From: DASXTS01 sp036505275
Lineage (GTDB): Bacteria; Actinomycetota; Actinomycetes; Mycobacteriales; Pseudonocardiaceae
Assembly: GCA_036505275.1 (NCBI GenBank)
Contig: DASXTS010000419.1
Location: 1 to 25,171 of the forward strand
Length of the DNA: 25,171 nucleotides
Reading direction: 5' to 3'
Part shown: positions 1 through 8,697 of the stretch, in pieces
Layout of the letters: each line of letters starts with the position of its first letter
Position numbering within the stretch: position 1 is the stretch's first letter
Position numbers and translations under genes: made by a program
The notes under the pieces: generated by a model
The model's input: the letters and a program-made list of their open reading frames with translations, nothing else
Database searches by the model: none
Told to the model about the DNA's origin: nothing

Positions 1-343
1 CATCGAGCCCATCGATGTCGTGCTCGAGGTCGGCTGCGCTGTTCCTGACGAAGCTGCGCAACCGCGCACCGTCCCAGGTGGCGCCCTCCTCGATTTCGGC
101 CACCCGCTGCTCCGGCGACGCGTACATGGGAGTGCGCTCCCCGGTGCGCGCCCAATGGACGAGGCGTTGCAGCGCTCGGGCATTGAACCCCACATGGGCC
201 AACAAGTGCCGGCGCGACCATTCCGGTAGGCCGGAGGCAGCGTCCAGCTCGGAGTCTTCCAGGCGGGCCGTGGACTCCAGGAACAGCGAGGTGCCCAGTC
301 GCATCCATGCCAGCCGGCGTGAGACGAGGCCGGACCGGCTCAC
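1..343 (-). CDS. Maleylpyruvate isomerase, mycothiol-dependent (partial, C-terminus off the left edge)
   Basis: N-terminal 114 residues of a maleylpyruvate isomerase N-terminal (DinB-like, MDMPI_N) protein. Recognisable pieces are the segment around LPEWSRRHLLAHVGFNARAL, which holds the conserved metal-ligand histidine, and the ARTGERTPMYASPEQR block typical of this family. In the gentisate pathway the enzyme isomerises maleylpyruvate to fumarylpyruvate using mycothiol as cofactor, in the cytosol. The chosen start is GTG at 343-341; it overlaps the TGA of the upstream hydrolase gene in a GTGA junction, which suggests translational coupling. An internal ATG lies eighteen codons further in but would remove conserved sequence. 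The dioxygenase, hydrolase and isomerase neighbours support a gentisate role. Family assignment is confident; substrate is inferred from context. The C-terminal domain cannot be seen. Confidence 0.85.
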   Translation of the reverse strand, partial: MSRSGLVSRRLAWMRLGTSLFLESTARLEDSELDAASGLPEWSRRHLLAHVGFNARALQRLVHWARTGERTPMYASPEQRVAEIEEGATWDGARLRSFVRNSAADLEHDIDGLD

Positions 344-1170
344 GGCGCAGTTGCCAGGTTGTCGAGCCGGCCGATGTCGCTGATCTCGGTGACGAGCCTG
401 GCGCCGGCGTGCAGGTAGCGCGGCGGCTTGCGGGCGTGGCCCACGCCGCCGGGTGTGCCGGAAGCGATCAGGTCACCCGGCCGGAGGGTCAGGATCGTCG
501 ACAGGTACTGCACCAGGAACACCGGGTCGAAGACCAGGTCGCCGGTGGAGGCCTTCTGGACCGTCTCGCCGTCCACCGTGCAGGACATGCTCAACGATGG
601 CCGCACCCCGCCGGGCAGCTCGTCCGGTGTGACCAGCACGGGACCGACCGGGCTGGTCCGCTCCCACGTCTTGCCCTGCAGCCACTGCATGGTTCGGAAC
701 TGCCAGTCACGCATGGTGACGTCGTTCAGCACGGTGAAGCCCGCGATGGCGGCGGCGGCGTCGTCGGCTGAAGCTCGCCGCACCGGGCGGCCGATCACGA
801 TCGCGAGCTCGGCTTCCCAGTCCACGGCGTCCGACTCCGGTGCGAGCTCGATCGGATCGTTCGGGCCGATGAGTGCCTCGGGGTACTTGGCGAACATCGT
901 GGGGTACTGCGGCACCTCCCGGCCCATTTCGAGAATGTGGGCACGGTAGTTCTGCCCGACGCAAAGAATCTTGCCCGGCGACGGGACGACGGGGGCCAGG
1001 TCCGCCCCCGCTACCGGATACCGCGCACCGTCCCCGCGTCCCGCGAGGTCGGGCCAATCCGGCCGGGCCAGCAACGCACCGACGTCGGTTACCCCGAGAT
1101 CGACGTACTCGTCGCCGTCGCGGCGAACCGCGCGGGTGCCGCCGGCCGTTCGAAGGGACGCCAGCCTCAT
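340..1170 (-). CDS. Fumarylacetoacetate hydrolase family protein, probable fumarylpyruvate hydrolase
   Basis: Complete 276-residue protein with a short N-terminal domain and a FAH catalytic domain from about residue 65 (KILCVGQNYRAHILEMG) to the end. The metal-binding acidic triad is visible as E119 and E121 in DWEAEL and D150 in LNDVTMRD. The C-terminal GDLIASGTPGGVG block is typical of the family. It most likely hydrolyses fumarylpyruvate to fumarate and pyruvate, the last step of the gentisate pathway. Its ATG overlaps the stop of the dioxygenase gene as ATGA, and its own TGA overlaps the GTG of the isomerase gene, so all three are probably one transcript. FAH-family members also act on acylpyruvates and other 2-oxo acids, so the exact substrate rests on context. 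Confidence 0.9.
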   Translation of the reverse strand: MRLASLRTAGGTRAVRRDGDEYVDLGVTDVGALLARPDWPDLAGRGDGARYPVAGADLAPVVPSPGKILCVGQNYRAHILEMGREVPQYPTMFAKYPEALIGPNDPIELAPESDAVDWEAELAIVIGRPVRRASADDAAAAIAGFTVLNDVTMRDWQFRTMQWLQGKTWERTSPVGPVLVTPDELPGGVRPSLSMSCTVDGETVQKASTGDLVFDPVFLVQYLSTILTLRPGDLIASGTPGGVGHARKPPRYLHAGARLVTEISDIGRLDNLATAP

Positions 1171-2330
1171 CGGGCCGCCTCCTCGTCGAAAACCGGCTGC
1201 CCGGCCACCTGGACCAACTGGCCCTTGACTTCGACCCGGTCCTGACCGAGCCGCTCGAACACCGGGGTATCACTGAAACGGAACAGGTCCAGCCCGGTCT
1301 CGGCTCCGATGACCAGGGCCTGCCAGGACGGAACCGCGAGGAGGTCACCGGTCTCGACGGTCCACTCGCGATCCTCGACCCGGACGGTGCCACGGCCCTC
1401 GAAGACCTGCCAAACCGAGGAGCCGACCTCCCGGCGCTCGGCAGTCTCCGTGCCGGCGCGTAGCCGGTGCATCTCAGCGCGGATCGAGGGCAGCACGTCA
1501 TCGCCGGTGGCGGGGTTGGTGAACCGGACCGCCGCGTGCCCGGGCTCCACCACGCCAGGCTGGCTCTCCTGTGCCAGGTCGAGCTGGTCGCGCAGCGCGG
1601 CGTCGGTGTGCTCCCATCGGTAGGCCCCGATCGGGGACGCGACAGTCGGTCGCCGCTGCGAGATCGGCAGCAAACCCGGGTGGGCCCACAGCCGCTCCGA
1701 GAACGACTTCTCGGGAGTGGCCTTCGACCGCACCTGCTCGGGGCCGAACTCGAAAAAGGCCGTGTCGGTGGCGTGCACGAAGGGGATGTCGAGGCCGTCC
1801 AGCCAGGCCATCGGAGCCTTGGCGATGTTGTGGTGGCCGTGCCAGTTCCAGCCGGCCTGTGGCAGGAAGTCCCCGCGCCGCATGGCGATCGGGTCCCCGT
1901 TGACGACGGTCCAGACGCCGTCACCCTCCACGACGAACCGAAAGGCGTTCTGCGTGTGCCGGTGCTCCGGAGCGACCTCGCCGGGGTTGAGGTACTGGAT
2001 TGCGGCCCACAGCGTGGAGGTCGCGAACGGCCGACCGCCAAGGCCGGGATTGGCAAGTGCGATGGCTCGCCGCTCCCCACCCCGGCCGACCGGCACGAGA
2101 TCCCCCGCCCGCTCGGCGAGCGGAAGCATGGCGCCCCAGCGCCACACATGCGCAATCGCACGCGACGTGGGGCGCTGCGGCATCAGATCACCGATCTCCG
2201 TCCACAGTGGCACCAGAAGGTTGGTCTCGAAGTCCCGGTAGAGCCGTTCCAACTCGGGGGTGCGAGTCGGCTGGTCGGGCGCATCGGTGGCAACGACCTT
2301 CACCGGCGACGGCTGCAGCTGCGCGGTCAT
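1167..2330 (-). CDS. Gentisate 1,2-dioxygenase
   Basis: A 387-residue bicupin dioxygenase, first gene of the gentisate operon. The N-terminal cupin carries the iron-ligand set H123 and H125 (PEHRHTQNAFRF) and a further histidine cluster at 164-167 (WNWHGHHN). The C-terminal cupin spans about 290-385 (GRGTVRVEDREWTVETGDLLAVPSW) and lacks a full histidine triad, as in known gentisate dioxygenases. It opens the gentisate ring to maleylpyruvate with O2 and Fe(II) in the cytosol. The start is the ATG at 2330: an AAGAAGGAG ribosome-binding site ends about 6 nt upstream, whereas the in-frame ATG at 2357 has none. The frame stays open much further upstream, but that part is antisense to the GH3 gene and not protein-like. 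The close relatives salicylate and 1-hydroxy-2-naphthoate dioxygenase cannot be excluded, but the isomerase and hydrolase favour gentisate. Confidence 0.92.
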   Translation of the reverse strand: MTAQLQPSPVKVVATDAPDQPTRTPELERLYRDFETNLLVPLWTEIGDLMPQRPTSRAIAHVWRWGAMLPLAERAGDLVPVGRGGERRAIALANPGLGGRPFATSTLWAAIQYLNPGEVAPEHRHTQNAFRFVVEGDGVWTVVNGDPIAMRRGDFLPQAGWNWHGHHNIAKAPMAWLDGLDIPFVHATDTAFFEFGPEQVRSKATPEKSFSERLWAHPGLLPISQRRPTVASPIGAYRWEHTDAALRDQLDLAQESQPGVVEPGHAAVRFTNPATGDDVLPSIRAEMHRLRAGTETAERREVGSSVWQVFEGRGTVRVEDREWTVETGDLLAVPSWQALVIGAETGLDLFRFSDTPVFERLGQDRVEVKGQLVQVAGQPVFDEEAAR

Positions 2331-2657
2331 CTGCGGCTCCTTCTTCTGGGTCGGCATTGCGGTCACCGACGTCCATGCGAAACGGTAGGCCTCGGCGCCA
2401 CCTCGGTCCGTTGGCCCAATCGTGCGCCGCCCTCCAGACTGGCGCGACCCGAGCGGCGAGAGGATCATTGCCTCGCCGGCCGGGTCGCGGCTGGTCGACG
2501 GTGTCCCAGGCGGGAGGTGCCGTCGTTCGAGGCGACGTTGGGTCGATCCGCGAATGTCTTCTTGGATGGCGACGCCGTCGCTCCACGGAGCGGCCGGATC
2601 GGTGACCGCGAGTAGAGCCCCCTGCTGGCGTCGTTCCAATACTGGAGGTAGCTCCCG
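2331..2657. other. Divergent intergenic region between gentisate operon and arabinose operon
   Basis: This 327-base gap separates two divergently read operons and must hold promoters for both, yet no convincing -35/-10 pair could be recognised. The part nearest the gentisate dioxygenase holds its ribosome-binding site (AAGAAGGAG). The part nearest the GH3 gene holds GGAGG nine bases before the ATG at 2658. The middle-right portion contains a decayed glycosidase-like stretch on the minus strand, listed separately. No intact gene was seen. Confidence 0.6.
2535..2640 (-). pseudogene. Possible decayed GH43 glycosidase remnant
   Basis: On the minus strand, positions 2603-2574 translate to TDPAAPWSDG. 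This is nearly identical to TDPAGPWSDG at residues 104-113 of the intact GH43 gene downstream (5408-5437); the two 30-base stretches match at 25 positions by eye. The next GH43 landmarks also appear in order but in other frames: an IDP at about 2547-2539 and an NDGT-like piece just after it, matching GIDPDLVWDDDGSAYV of the intact protein. Frame changes between landmarks and the lack of any start or long open frame suggest a fragment of a dead gene. Chance resemblance in GC-rich DNA is possible, hence the modest confidence. Confidence 0.4.
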
Positions 2658-5102
2658 ATGACTGCTGTCGCCGCCGACGTGAAGATCGCCGAGGCGGTTG
2701 CCGCCCTGACGCTGGAGGAGAAGGTCACGCTGCTGACCGGGCGGGACTTCTGGACCACCTGGCCCGTCGAGAAGATCGGGCTGCGCCGCATTCTGGTCTC
2801 GGACGGCCCGTCCGGGGTCCGGGGGGAGGTGTGGGACGAGCGCGACCCGTCGCTCAACCTGCCGTCGGCAACGGCGCTCGCCTCGTCCTGGGACCCCGAC
2901 ATCGCCCGGCGCTACGGTGCCGCGGCCGCGGTCGAGGCCAGGCGCAAGGGCGTCGACGTGGTGCTCGGCCCGACCATCAACCTGCACCGCTCGCCGCTGG
3001 GCGGCCGGCACTTCGAGTGCTTCAGCGAGGACCCCGTGCTCACCGCGGAACTCGCCGCCGCCTACGTCCACGGCGCGCAGGACAACGGCGTCGGCGCCAC
3101 CCCCAAGCACTACATCGCCAACGACTCGGAGACCGACCGGTTCACGGTGGACGTGCGGGTGAGCGACCGTGCGCTTCGGGAGCTGTACCTGCTCGCCTTC
3201 GAGAAGGCCGTCACCGAGGCACGCGCCTGGCTGGTGATGAGCTCCTACAACTCGATCAACGGGGCCACCGCGACCGAGAACGAGTTGCTGGAGACCCCGC
3301 TGAACAGCGAGTGGGGCTTCGACGGCGTGGTGATCAGCGACTGGACCGCGGTGCGGTCGCTGGAGAGCGCCAAGGCGTCGCAGGACCTGGTGATGCCCGG
3401 CCCGGACGGCCCGTGGGGCGACGCGCTGGTGGCCGAGGTGCGCGCCGGGGCGATCGACGAGACCGCGATCGACCGCAAGGTGGCGCGCATCCTCACCCTG
3501 GCGGGCCGGGTCGGCGCGCTCGATGGCACGCTGCCGGCCGACCCGGTCTGGGTGGAGGACGGGGTCGCCTTCGTCCGCGAGGCCGCCATCGAGGGCACCG
3601 TGCTGCTGGCCAACCGCGGCGAGCTGCCCTGGGATCGGGCGGCGCTGCGGTCGGTGGCCGTCATCGGCGACAACGCCGCGAACGCCCGCACCCAGGGCGG
3701 CGGCAGCGCGACCGTGCTGCCCGAGTACACGGTGTCCCCGCTGGCTGGCCTGCGGGCCGCGCTGCCGGACGCGGACATCAGCTACTCGCGCGGCGCGATC
3801 GTCCAGCAGGGCGTGGCCGAGCTGCCGCCGGCACTGCTGACCAACCCGGCGACCGGCGGCCCTGGCCTGCGGGTCCGCTTCCTGGACGACGGCGGCACCG
3901 AGCTGTTCGCCGAGGACCGGCTGGCCACCATGCTGGTCTGGTTCGGCGGGGACGCCCCGATCGGCCGGTCGGCCATCGTCGAGCTCACCGCCCGATTCAC
4001 CCCGGACGAGTCCGGCCCGGTGCGCCTCGGGTTCGCCGCGGTGGGCACCGGCCGGGTGTGGGTGGACGGCGAGCAGGTCCTGGACGCCACGGTGCAGGCC
4101 GAGGGATCGGACCTCGGCGCCGCGCTGCTCAACCCGCCGACCGCGGCCGCCGAGGTGACGCTGACGGCCGGCACGCCGGTCGACATCCGCTTCGAGTACG
4201 ACCTGCGCGCCCGCACCGGCCCGCTGGCCGACCTGCTATGGCTGCGATTCGGCACCGAGCCCGCCGCCGTGGACGAGGACGGCCTCATCGCGGCCGCCGC
4301 GGAGGCCGCCGCCGCGGCGGACGTGGCGCTGGTCGTCGTCGGGACCAACTCCATCGTCGAGTCCGAGGGGTACGACCGCAGCACGCTGGCGCTGCCCGGC
4401 CGGCAGGACGACCTGGTCCGGGCCGTCGCGGCGGCGAACCCGCGCACGGTGGTGCTGGTGAACGCCGGGGCGCCGGTGCTGCTGCCGTGGCGGGACGAGG
4501 TCGCCGCGGTGCTGGTGGGTTACTTCGGCGGCCAGGAGATGGGCAATGCGGTCGCCGACGTGCTGCTCGGCGCGGCCGAGCCGGGCGGGCGGCTGCCCAC
4601 CACCTGGCCGGCCGCCGAGGCGGACGTGCCGGTGCAGTCCACCACGCCGGTGGACGGGGCGCTGGAGTACACCGAAGGCATCCACATCGGCTACCGGGCA
4701 TGGCTGCGGCAGGACGCGCCGCCGGCGTACTGGTTCGGCGCCGGCTCCGGGTACAGCGAGATCGCGTTGGAGTCCGTGCACGCCCCGCCCGACGCGGCGC
4801 CGGGCGAGGTGATGTCGCTGACCGTCGGGGTGCGCAACCGCGGCTCCCGCGGCGGCAAGCAGGTCGTCCAGGTGTACGCCGAACGGCCCGACTCCGCGGT
4901 GGACCGGCCGGTGCGCTGGCTGGTCGGCTTTGCGCCGGTGCGCGTGCCTGCCGGTGAGAGCGCCGTGGCCGAGGTGGCGGTCGCCACCCGCCTGCTCGCG
5001 TACTGGGAGCGCGGCTGGCAGTACGAGCGGGGGGAGTACCTGCTCAAGGTCGGCACGTCGGTGGTCGACCTGCCGCTCGAGGCCCGGGTGCGGTTGACAT
5101 GA
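2658..5102 (+). CDS. Glycoside hydrolase family 3 protein (beta-glucosidase/beta-xylosidase type) with PA14-like insert
   Basis: An 814-residue GH3 enzyme. The N-terminal TIM-barrel domain (about 10-290) includes GPTINLHRSPLGGRHFECFSEDP, KHYIANDSE and the nucleophile D228 in VVISDW. The alpha/beta sandwich domain follows, with the likely acid/base region E568-S-E570 in IVESEGYDR. A PA14-like beta domain is inserted at about 395-545 (VRLGFAAVGTGRVWVDGEQVLD), and a fibronectin III-like domain ends the protein (about 700-810). No signal peptide is present, so it should act in the cytoplasm on imported oligosaccharides. GGAGG lies nine bases before the ATG. It is the first gene of a six-gene operon and its TGA overlaps the next ATG (ATGA). 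GH3 includes glucosidases, xylosidases and arabinosidases; the arabinose genes downstream hint at a pentose-containing substrate, but specificity cannot be read from sequence. Confidence 0.93.
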   Translation: MTAVAADVKIAEAVAALTLEEKVTLLTGRDFWTTWPVEKIGLRRILVSDGPSGVRGEVWDERDPSLNLPSATALASSWDPDIARRYGAAAAVEARRKGVDVVLGPTINLHRSPLGGRHFECFSEDPVLTAELAAAYVHGAQDNGVGATPKHYIANDSETDRFTVDVRVSDRALRELYLLAFEKAVTEARAWLVMSSYNSINGATATENELLETPLNSEWGFDGVVISDWTAVRSLESAKASQDLVMPGPDGPWGDALVAEVRAGAIDETAIDRKVARILTLAGRVGALDGTLPADPVWVEDGVAFVREAAIEGTVLLANRGELPWDRAALRSVAVIGDNAANARTQGGGSATVLPEYTVSPLAGLRAALPDADISYSRGAIVQQGVAELPPALLTNPATGGPGLRVRFLDDGGTELFAEDRLATMLVWFGGDAPIGRSAIVELTARFTPDESGPVRLGFAAVGTGRVWVDGEQVLDATVQAEGSDLGAALLNPPTAAAEVTLTAGTPVDIRFEYDLRARTGPLADLLWLRFGTEPAAVDEDGLIAAAAEAAAAADVALVVVGTNSIVESEGYDRSTLALPGRQDDLVRAVAAANPRTVVLVNAGAPVLLPWRDEVAAVLVGYFGGQEMGNAVADVLLGAAEPGGRLPTTWPAAEADVPVQSTTPVDGALEYTEGIHIGYRAWLRQDAPPAYWFGAGSGYSEIALESVHAPPDAAPGEVMSLTVGVRNRGSRGGKQVVQVYAERPDSAVDRPVRWLVGFAPVRVPAGESAVAEVAVATRLLAYWERGWQYERGEYLLKVGTSVVDLPLEARVRLT

Positions 5103-6598
5103 GCGGCTGGCCCAACCCGTTGATCCCCGGGTTCAACCCGGACCCTTCCGTCGTGCTCGCCGACGGTGTCTACTACCTGGTCACCTCGACCTTCGAGTAC
5201 CTGCCCGGCATCCCGGTCTACCGCAGCACCGACCTGGTGAACTGGGAGCACATCGGCAACGTGGCCACCCGTCCCGAGCAGGCCGGCGTGGACGACGTAC
5301 CGACCCGAGGCGGTGTGTGGGCGCCGACCATCCGCCACCGCGACGGCGTGTTCTACGTCATCGTCACGATCGCGATGAGCCCGCGCGGCTGTGTGGTGTT
5401 CACCGCCACCGACCCGGCCGGGCCGTGGAGTGACGGGACGACCATCGACGGCATCGGCGGCATCGATCCGGACCTGGTGTGGGACGACGACGGCAGTGCG
5501 TATGTGACCTTCTCGGGGCTGTACACCAACGACCCGGAACGCATGGGCGCGCACAAGGGCATCGAGCAGGTGCGGGTCGACCTGGACGCCGGCAAGGCGC
5601 TGGAGGAGCCGCGCTCGCTGTGGTCGGGTACGGGCCTGAAGTTCCCAGAGGCGCCGCACGTGTACCGGCGCGGCGAGCACTGGTACCTCCTGATCGCCGA
5701 GGGCGGCACCGAACGCGGGCACGGGGTCAGCATCGCTCGCGGCCCGTCGCCGACCGGCCCCTTCGAGGCGCATCCCGACAACCCGGTGCTCAGCGCCCGG
5801 AGCACGAACCGGCCGATCCAGAACACCGGGCACGCCGATCTGGTGGAAACGCCGGACGGCGGGTCGGCCCTGGTGATGCTGGGCGTGCGTCCGCTCGGTG
5901 CGATGCAGTCGTTCTCCCCGCTCGGCCGTGAAACGTTCATCACGCCGGCGTCCTGGGTCGACGGCTGGCCGCAGCCGGAGCCGGTGCGGCTCGCGCCGCG
6001 CGCCGGCGTCGACGAGGAGACCTTCGACTTCGCCGACCCGGCCGCGCTGGACGACCCGGGATGGCTCTCGGTGCGGTCCACGCCGGCGGCGGTGGCCACG
6101 CTTGCCGGCGGCCGGCTGGCCATCACCGGGACCGGTGGGCTCGACGACCCCCACGTGCGGTTCGTCGGCCGCCGCCAGCGGCATCTCACCTCGACCGTGT
6201 CGACGACCGTCGACGCCTCGGCCGGTGCCGGCGGGCTGGCGGTGCGCTACGACGAGGAGCACTGGTATGGCCTCGAGGCGCGCGGCACGGTGGTCACGGC
6301 CCGAGCCCAGGTTGCCGGGTTCGGCCATAGCTGGCAGGTCACCGTGCCCGCCGGGGACGTCGAGCTGCGCATCGAGACGGCTCTGGCGACTGCGGGGTTC
6401 ACCGCGGAAGCGTTGGGCGGCGACCGGCTCCGGCTGTTCGCCGGCGGCACCCTTCTGGCCGAGCTCGACGGCCGGTACTGGACCTCCGAGGTGTGCGCGT
6501 CGTTCACCGGCCGGGTGATCGGTCTGTTCGCCACGGAGGGCACGGTGTCCTTCGCCGACTTCCGGTACCGGGGCTCTGAGCCTGGCACCGGGACATGA
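5099..6598 (+). CDS. Glycoside hydrolase family 43 protein, probable beta-xylosidase/alpha-L-arabinofuranosidase
   Basis: A 499-residue GH43 enzyme of the XynB-like type. The five-bladed propeller begins at once with NPLIPGFNPDPS; the general base is D15, the transition-state aspartate D123 (GGIDPDLVWDDDG) and the general acid E184 (KFPEAPHVYR). From about residue 330 a concanavalin A-like C-terminal domain follows (GGLAVRYDEEHWYGLEARG), usual for GH43 xylosidases and arabinofuranosidases. There is no signal peptide, which implies cytoplasmic action. The start ATG overlaps the GH3 stop and the TGA overlaps the next start, both as ATGA. With araBDA downstream, release of L-arabinose from xylo- or arabino-oligosaccharides is the likely task; this is inference. 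The catalytic aspartate and glutamate set is complete, so the enzyme should be active. Confidence 0.93.
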   Translation: MSGWPNPLIPGFNPDPSVVLADGVYYLVTSTFEYLPGIPVYRSTDLVNWEHIGNVATRPEQAGVDDVPTRGGVWAPTIRHRDGVFYVIVTIAMSPRGCVVFTATDPAGPWSDGTTIDGIGGIDPDLVWDDDGSAYVTFSGLYTNDPERMGAHKGIEQVRVDLDAGKALEEPRSLWSGTGLKFPEAPHVYRRGEHWYLLIAEGGTERGHGVSIARGPSPTGPFEAHPDNPVLSARSTNRPIQNTGHADLVETPDGGSALVMLGVRPLGAMQSFSPLGRETFITPASWVDGWPQPEPVRLAPRAGVDEETFDFADPAALDDPGWLSVRSTPAAVATLAGGRLAITGTGGLDDPHVRFVGRRQRHLTSTVSTTVDASAGAGGLAVRYDEEHWYGLEARGTVVTARAQVAGFGHSWQVTVPAGDVELRIETALATAGFTAEALGGDRLRLFAGGTLLAELDGRYWTSEVCASFTGRVIGLFATEGTVSFADFRYRGSEPGTGT

Positions 6599-8697
6599 CC
6601 CAGCCAGCCATTCGCTTCGGCGCCGCGTACTACCCGGAGTATCAGCGCAGCCCGGACGTCGAGGCCGATCTCGACCTGATGGCCGGGGCCGCCTTCTCGG
6701 TGATCCGGGTCGGCGAGTCGGTGTGGTCGACCTGGGAGCCGGAGGACGGCCGGTTCGAGCTGGACTGGCTGGAGCCGGTGCTGGACGCCGCGCACCGGCG
6801 CGACATCGGCGTCGTGCTCGGCACGCCGACCTATGCGGTGCCGATGTGGCTGGTCCGGCGGTATCCGGAGATCGCCGCGGAGTCGGCGGCCGGGCATCGG
6901 ATCGGCTGGGGCGCCCGGCAGGAAGTGAACTTCGTGCACGCCGCCTACCGGTTCTATGCCGAGCGCGTCATCCGCCGGGTCGTGGGCCGCTACCGGGACC
7001 ATCCCGCGATCATCGGCTACCAGGTGGACAACGAGCCCGGCCCGCGGCTGCTGTACAACACCGACGTCTTCGAGCGGTTCGTCGACTGGCTGCGCGGCCG
7101 CTACGGCACGGTCGATCGGCTCAACGACGAGTGGGGGCTGGCCTACTGGTCACACCGGCTGTCCCGGTGGAGCGAGCTGTGGCGACCGGAGGGCAACGTC
7201 CAGCCGCAGTACGACCTGGCCTGGCGGCGCTTCCAGGCCGAGCTGGTCAGCGAGTTCATCGGCTGGCAGGCCGGCATCGTCCGCGAGGTGAGCGGCGGGC
7301 GGGGGTTCGTCACCACCTGCATCTCCTATGAGCAACCGGGCATCGAGGACGTCGAGCTGAGCCGGCGGCTGGACGTGGCATCCGGCAATGCCTACTACGA
7401 GATGCAGGACGCGCTCGAACACCCCAATTCGCGCTCTCGCTCGGCCGGGCCGATGGGGTGGGTGGTCCGCGGGCCGTGGGCGGTCACGCAGCTCGCCGAC
7501 CTGATGTACTCGTCCAGGGACGCCCCGTTCCTGGTCACCGAGACCAACGGCGGCGCCATCGGCTTCTCGTCCATGAACGAGTCCCCGTACGACGGCCAGT
7601 GGCGGCAGGCGGCCTGGCTGCTGGTCGCCCGCGGCGCCCGGATGATCGAGTACTGGCACTGGAACACGCTGCCGTGCGGTGCCGAGACCTACTGGGGCGG
7701 CGTGCTGCCGCACAGCGGCATCCCGGGCCGCGCCTATGCGGAGATCGCGCGCCTCGGTCAGGAGCTGCGGACGGCCGGGTCCGCCTTCGCCGCCGCGGAG
7801 CCGGACTACGACATCGCGGTGCTGTACGACTCGGACAGCAAGTTCGCACTGTCCACCCAGGGCCCGCTTCGCGGCGAGTCCGCGCTGGTCGACCCGGACT
7901 CCTACCGGGCCATGGTGGCGGCGTTCGCGCGCGGCATCTTCGACGCCAAGCGCCAGCAGCGGATCGTGCGCGGGCAGGGCCTCCTCCCGTCCCGGGGTGG
8001 TGTTCGTACCCCCGCCGACGCGGCGCGGCGCTACCCGAGCCTGGTGGTTGCGGCGCTGTACACCGCGGCCGACGACGACCTGGACTTCCTCCTCGACTAC
8101 GCGCGGGCCGGCGGCCACCTTGTCCTCGGTCCACGGACGGGGTACGGCGACGAGGAGGGCCGGGCGCGAACCGAGCGGGCCCCGGCGCGGCTCGGCGAGG
8201 CGGCCGGCGTCTGGTACGACGAGAGCGCCTCGCTCCCGTCCCCGGTCCCGCTGGACGGCACGGCTCTTGCCGGTGCAGCCCTCGCCGGCGCGGCCACCGG
8301 GTTCGCCGAGGGGCTGGTGACCGTGGACGCCGAGGTCCTCGCCAGCTACCGCCACCCGCATCTGGGCCGCTGGGCCGCTGTCACCACGAAGGCCGTGGGG
8401 TCGGGCCGGATCACCGTGGTCGGCACCATCCCCGACCAGAACCTCGCCGCCGCGCTGGCGCGCTGGCTGGCCCCCGAGCCGGTCGGCGGTTGGGCCACCG
8501 ACGACCCGGTGACCGTCTCGACCAGCACCGAAGGCTCCGGCAACCGGCTGCACGTCGTGCACAACTGGGGCTGGAGCCCGGCCACCGCCACCCCGGCGGC
8601 ACCGGTCAAGGACCTGCTCAGCGGCGAGAGCCGCGCGAAAGGCGAACCGCTGAGCCTGGGTCCCTGGGACGTCCGCATCTTCGGAGGAAGCCTGTAG
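6595..8697 (+). CDS. Glycoside hydrolase family 42 beta-galactosidase
   Basis: A 700-residue GH42 enzyme with the family opening FGAAYYPEYQ. The acid/base glutamate is E147 in GYQVDNEPG and the probable nucleophile E316 in FLVTETNGG. After the barrel come the trimerisation domain (about 395-600) and a small C-terminal beta domain (LHVVHNWGWSP). The length is normal and no signal peptide is seen, so it should act inside the cell. The family cleaves terminal beta-D-galactose, and some members cleave alpha-L-arabinopyranose. In an operon with GH43 and arabinose genes, type I or II arabinogalactan side-chain oligosaccharides are plausible substrates. The ATG overlaps the GH43 stop (ATGA). The TAG at 8695-8697 shares its last base with the GTG of the ribulokinase gene. 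Confidence 0.93.
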   Translation: MTQPAIRFGAAYYPEYQRSPDVEADLDLMAGAAFSVIRVGESVWSTWEPEDGRFELDWLEPVLDAAHRRDIGVVLGTPTYAVPMWLVRRYPEIAAESAAGHRIGWGARQEVNFVHAAYRFYAERVIRRVVGRYRDHPAIIGYQVDNEPGPRLLYNTDVFERFVDWLRGRYGTVDRLNDEWGLAYWSHRLSRWSELWRPEGNVQPQYDLAWRRFQAELVSEFIGWQAGIVREVSGGRGFVTTCISYEQPGIEDVELSRRLDVASGNAYYEMQDALEHPNSRSRSAGPMGWVVRGPWAVTQLADLMYSSRDAPFLVTETNGGAIGFSSMNESPYDGQWRQAAWLLVARGARMIEYWHWNTLPCGAETYWGGVLPHSGIPGRAYAEIARLGQELRTAGSAFAAAEPDYDIAVLYDSDSKFALSTQGPLRGESALVDPDSYRAMVAAFARGIFDAKRQQRIVRGQGLLPSRGGVRTPADAARRYPSLVVAALYTAADDDLDFLLDYARAGGHLVLGPRTGYGDEEGRARTERAPARLGEAAGVWYDESASLPSPVPLDGTALAGAALAGAATGFAEGLVTVDAEVLASYRHPHLGRWAAVTTKAVGSGRITVVGTIPDQNLAAALARWLAPEPVGGWATDDPVTVSTSTEGSGNRLHVVHNWGWSPATATPAAPVKDLLSGESRAKGEPLSLGPWDVRIFGGSL

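Noticed and set aside
2331..3110. N-terminal extension of the gentisate dioxygenase across the gap and into the GH3 gene.
   Set aside because: The extension is antisense to GH3 coding sequence and not protein-like, while a strong ribosome-binding site precedes the ATG at 2330.
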